64,000 nucleotides of DNA, from contig NZ_CP022957.1 of NCBI RefSeq assembly GCF_002269385.1, forward strand, positions 801,001 to 865,000, given 5' to 3'. The notes beneath the pieces are model-generated. The model had not been told where the DNA came from. It saw only the letters and a program-made list of their open reading frames with translations, and did no database searches. The DNA is from Maribacter cobaltidurans. Its GTDB lineage: Bacteria; Bacteroidota; Bacteroidia; Flavobacteriales; Flavobacteriaceae. Each line of letters starts with the position of its first letter. Position 1 is the stretch's first letter. This document shows, piece after piece, positions 63,887-64,000 of this stretch. The translations under genes and the position numbers were made by a program.

Positions 63887-64000
63887 CTATTTATTGTTTT
63901 TGCTCCTCCATGCATCATAGCCCCCATCTAGGTTGACTACATTTTTATACCCCAACGTGAGTAATTTCTGTTGTGCCTTAGCACTTCTCCCACCAACTTT
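63887..64000 (-). CDS. rhodanese-like domain protein (C-terminal fragment)
   Basis: The last 37 codons of a gene that enters from the right edge. The peptide begins KVGGRSAKAQQKLLTLGYKN and continues VVNLDGGYDAWRSKNNK before the stop. This is the end of a rhodanese domain: the active-site loop is CXXGGRSA-like, with the catalytic cysteine just outside the window, and LDGGYDAW is the C-terminal signature. Likely role: sulfur transfer. It is convergent with the M3 peptidase gene. Confidence 0.85.
   Translation of the reverse strand, partial: KVGGRSAKAQQKLLTLGYKNVVNLDGGYDAWRSKNNK

Overview
The window comes from a member of the Bacteroidota, almost certainly a marine-type Flavobacteriaceae. The evidence is a SusC/SusD pair, lipoproteins with acidic residues just after the lipobox cysteine, promoters of the Bacteroidetes form (TTTG-N19-TANNTTTG), zinc-less forms of L36 and S14, and an Hpt-Adk fusion. 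Base composition is low-to-moderate GC with weak ribosome binding sites.

Layout. (1) 1-5860: central metabolism on the minus strand: the start of an amidinotransferase-type gene, gltA, a GT5 glycogen synthase, eno and carA. (2) 5886-23105: one continuous minus-strand block merging str, S10, spc and alpha operons, from rpsL to rplQ. It includes fusA, secY, infA and rpoA, and the short genes rpmD and rpmJ. It starts at a near-perfect promoter and ends at a strong terminator. (3) 23507-29600: a divergent SusC-SusD-lipoprotein operon with its own terminator. (4) 29714-33901: an unknown exported protein, then a three-gene redox cassette: redoxin, cytochrome c fused to a PHM/DBM-type copper monooxygenase, and an arylsulfotransferase-like lipoprotein. 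(5) 33976-36879: rlmB, a rhomboid protease and rarA. (6) 36876-44218: a long minus-strand run from mpl through radC to three envelope genes. (7) 44319-53485: cupin, SDR, a giant alpha-2-macroglobulin, a Cys-rich carboxypeptidase-regulatory-like protein and a coupled transglutaminase. (8) 53487-56868: a LytS/LytT-like two-component system and small envelope proteins. (9) 56900-63836: ion channel, obg, small membrane protein, hpt-adk fusion, divergent purK-purE and an M3 peptidase. A rhodanese-domain gene runs off the right edge.

The most interesting part is the redox cassette at 30675-33901. Every copper ligand expected of a peptidylglycine/dopamine monooxygenase fold can be placed in the middle protein, together with one heme c motif, so it looks catalytically intact, while its substrate is unknown. 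Other points of note are the Hpt-Adk fusion, an SDR lacking the catalytic lysine, operator-like repeats at gltA and near 56280, an inverted repeat before lytS, and a short plug-like motif pair inside the alpha-2-macroglobulin. No tRNA, rRNA, CRISPR array, insertion sequence or phage gene was seen.
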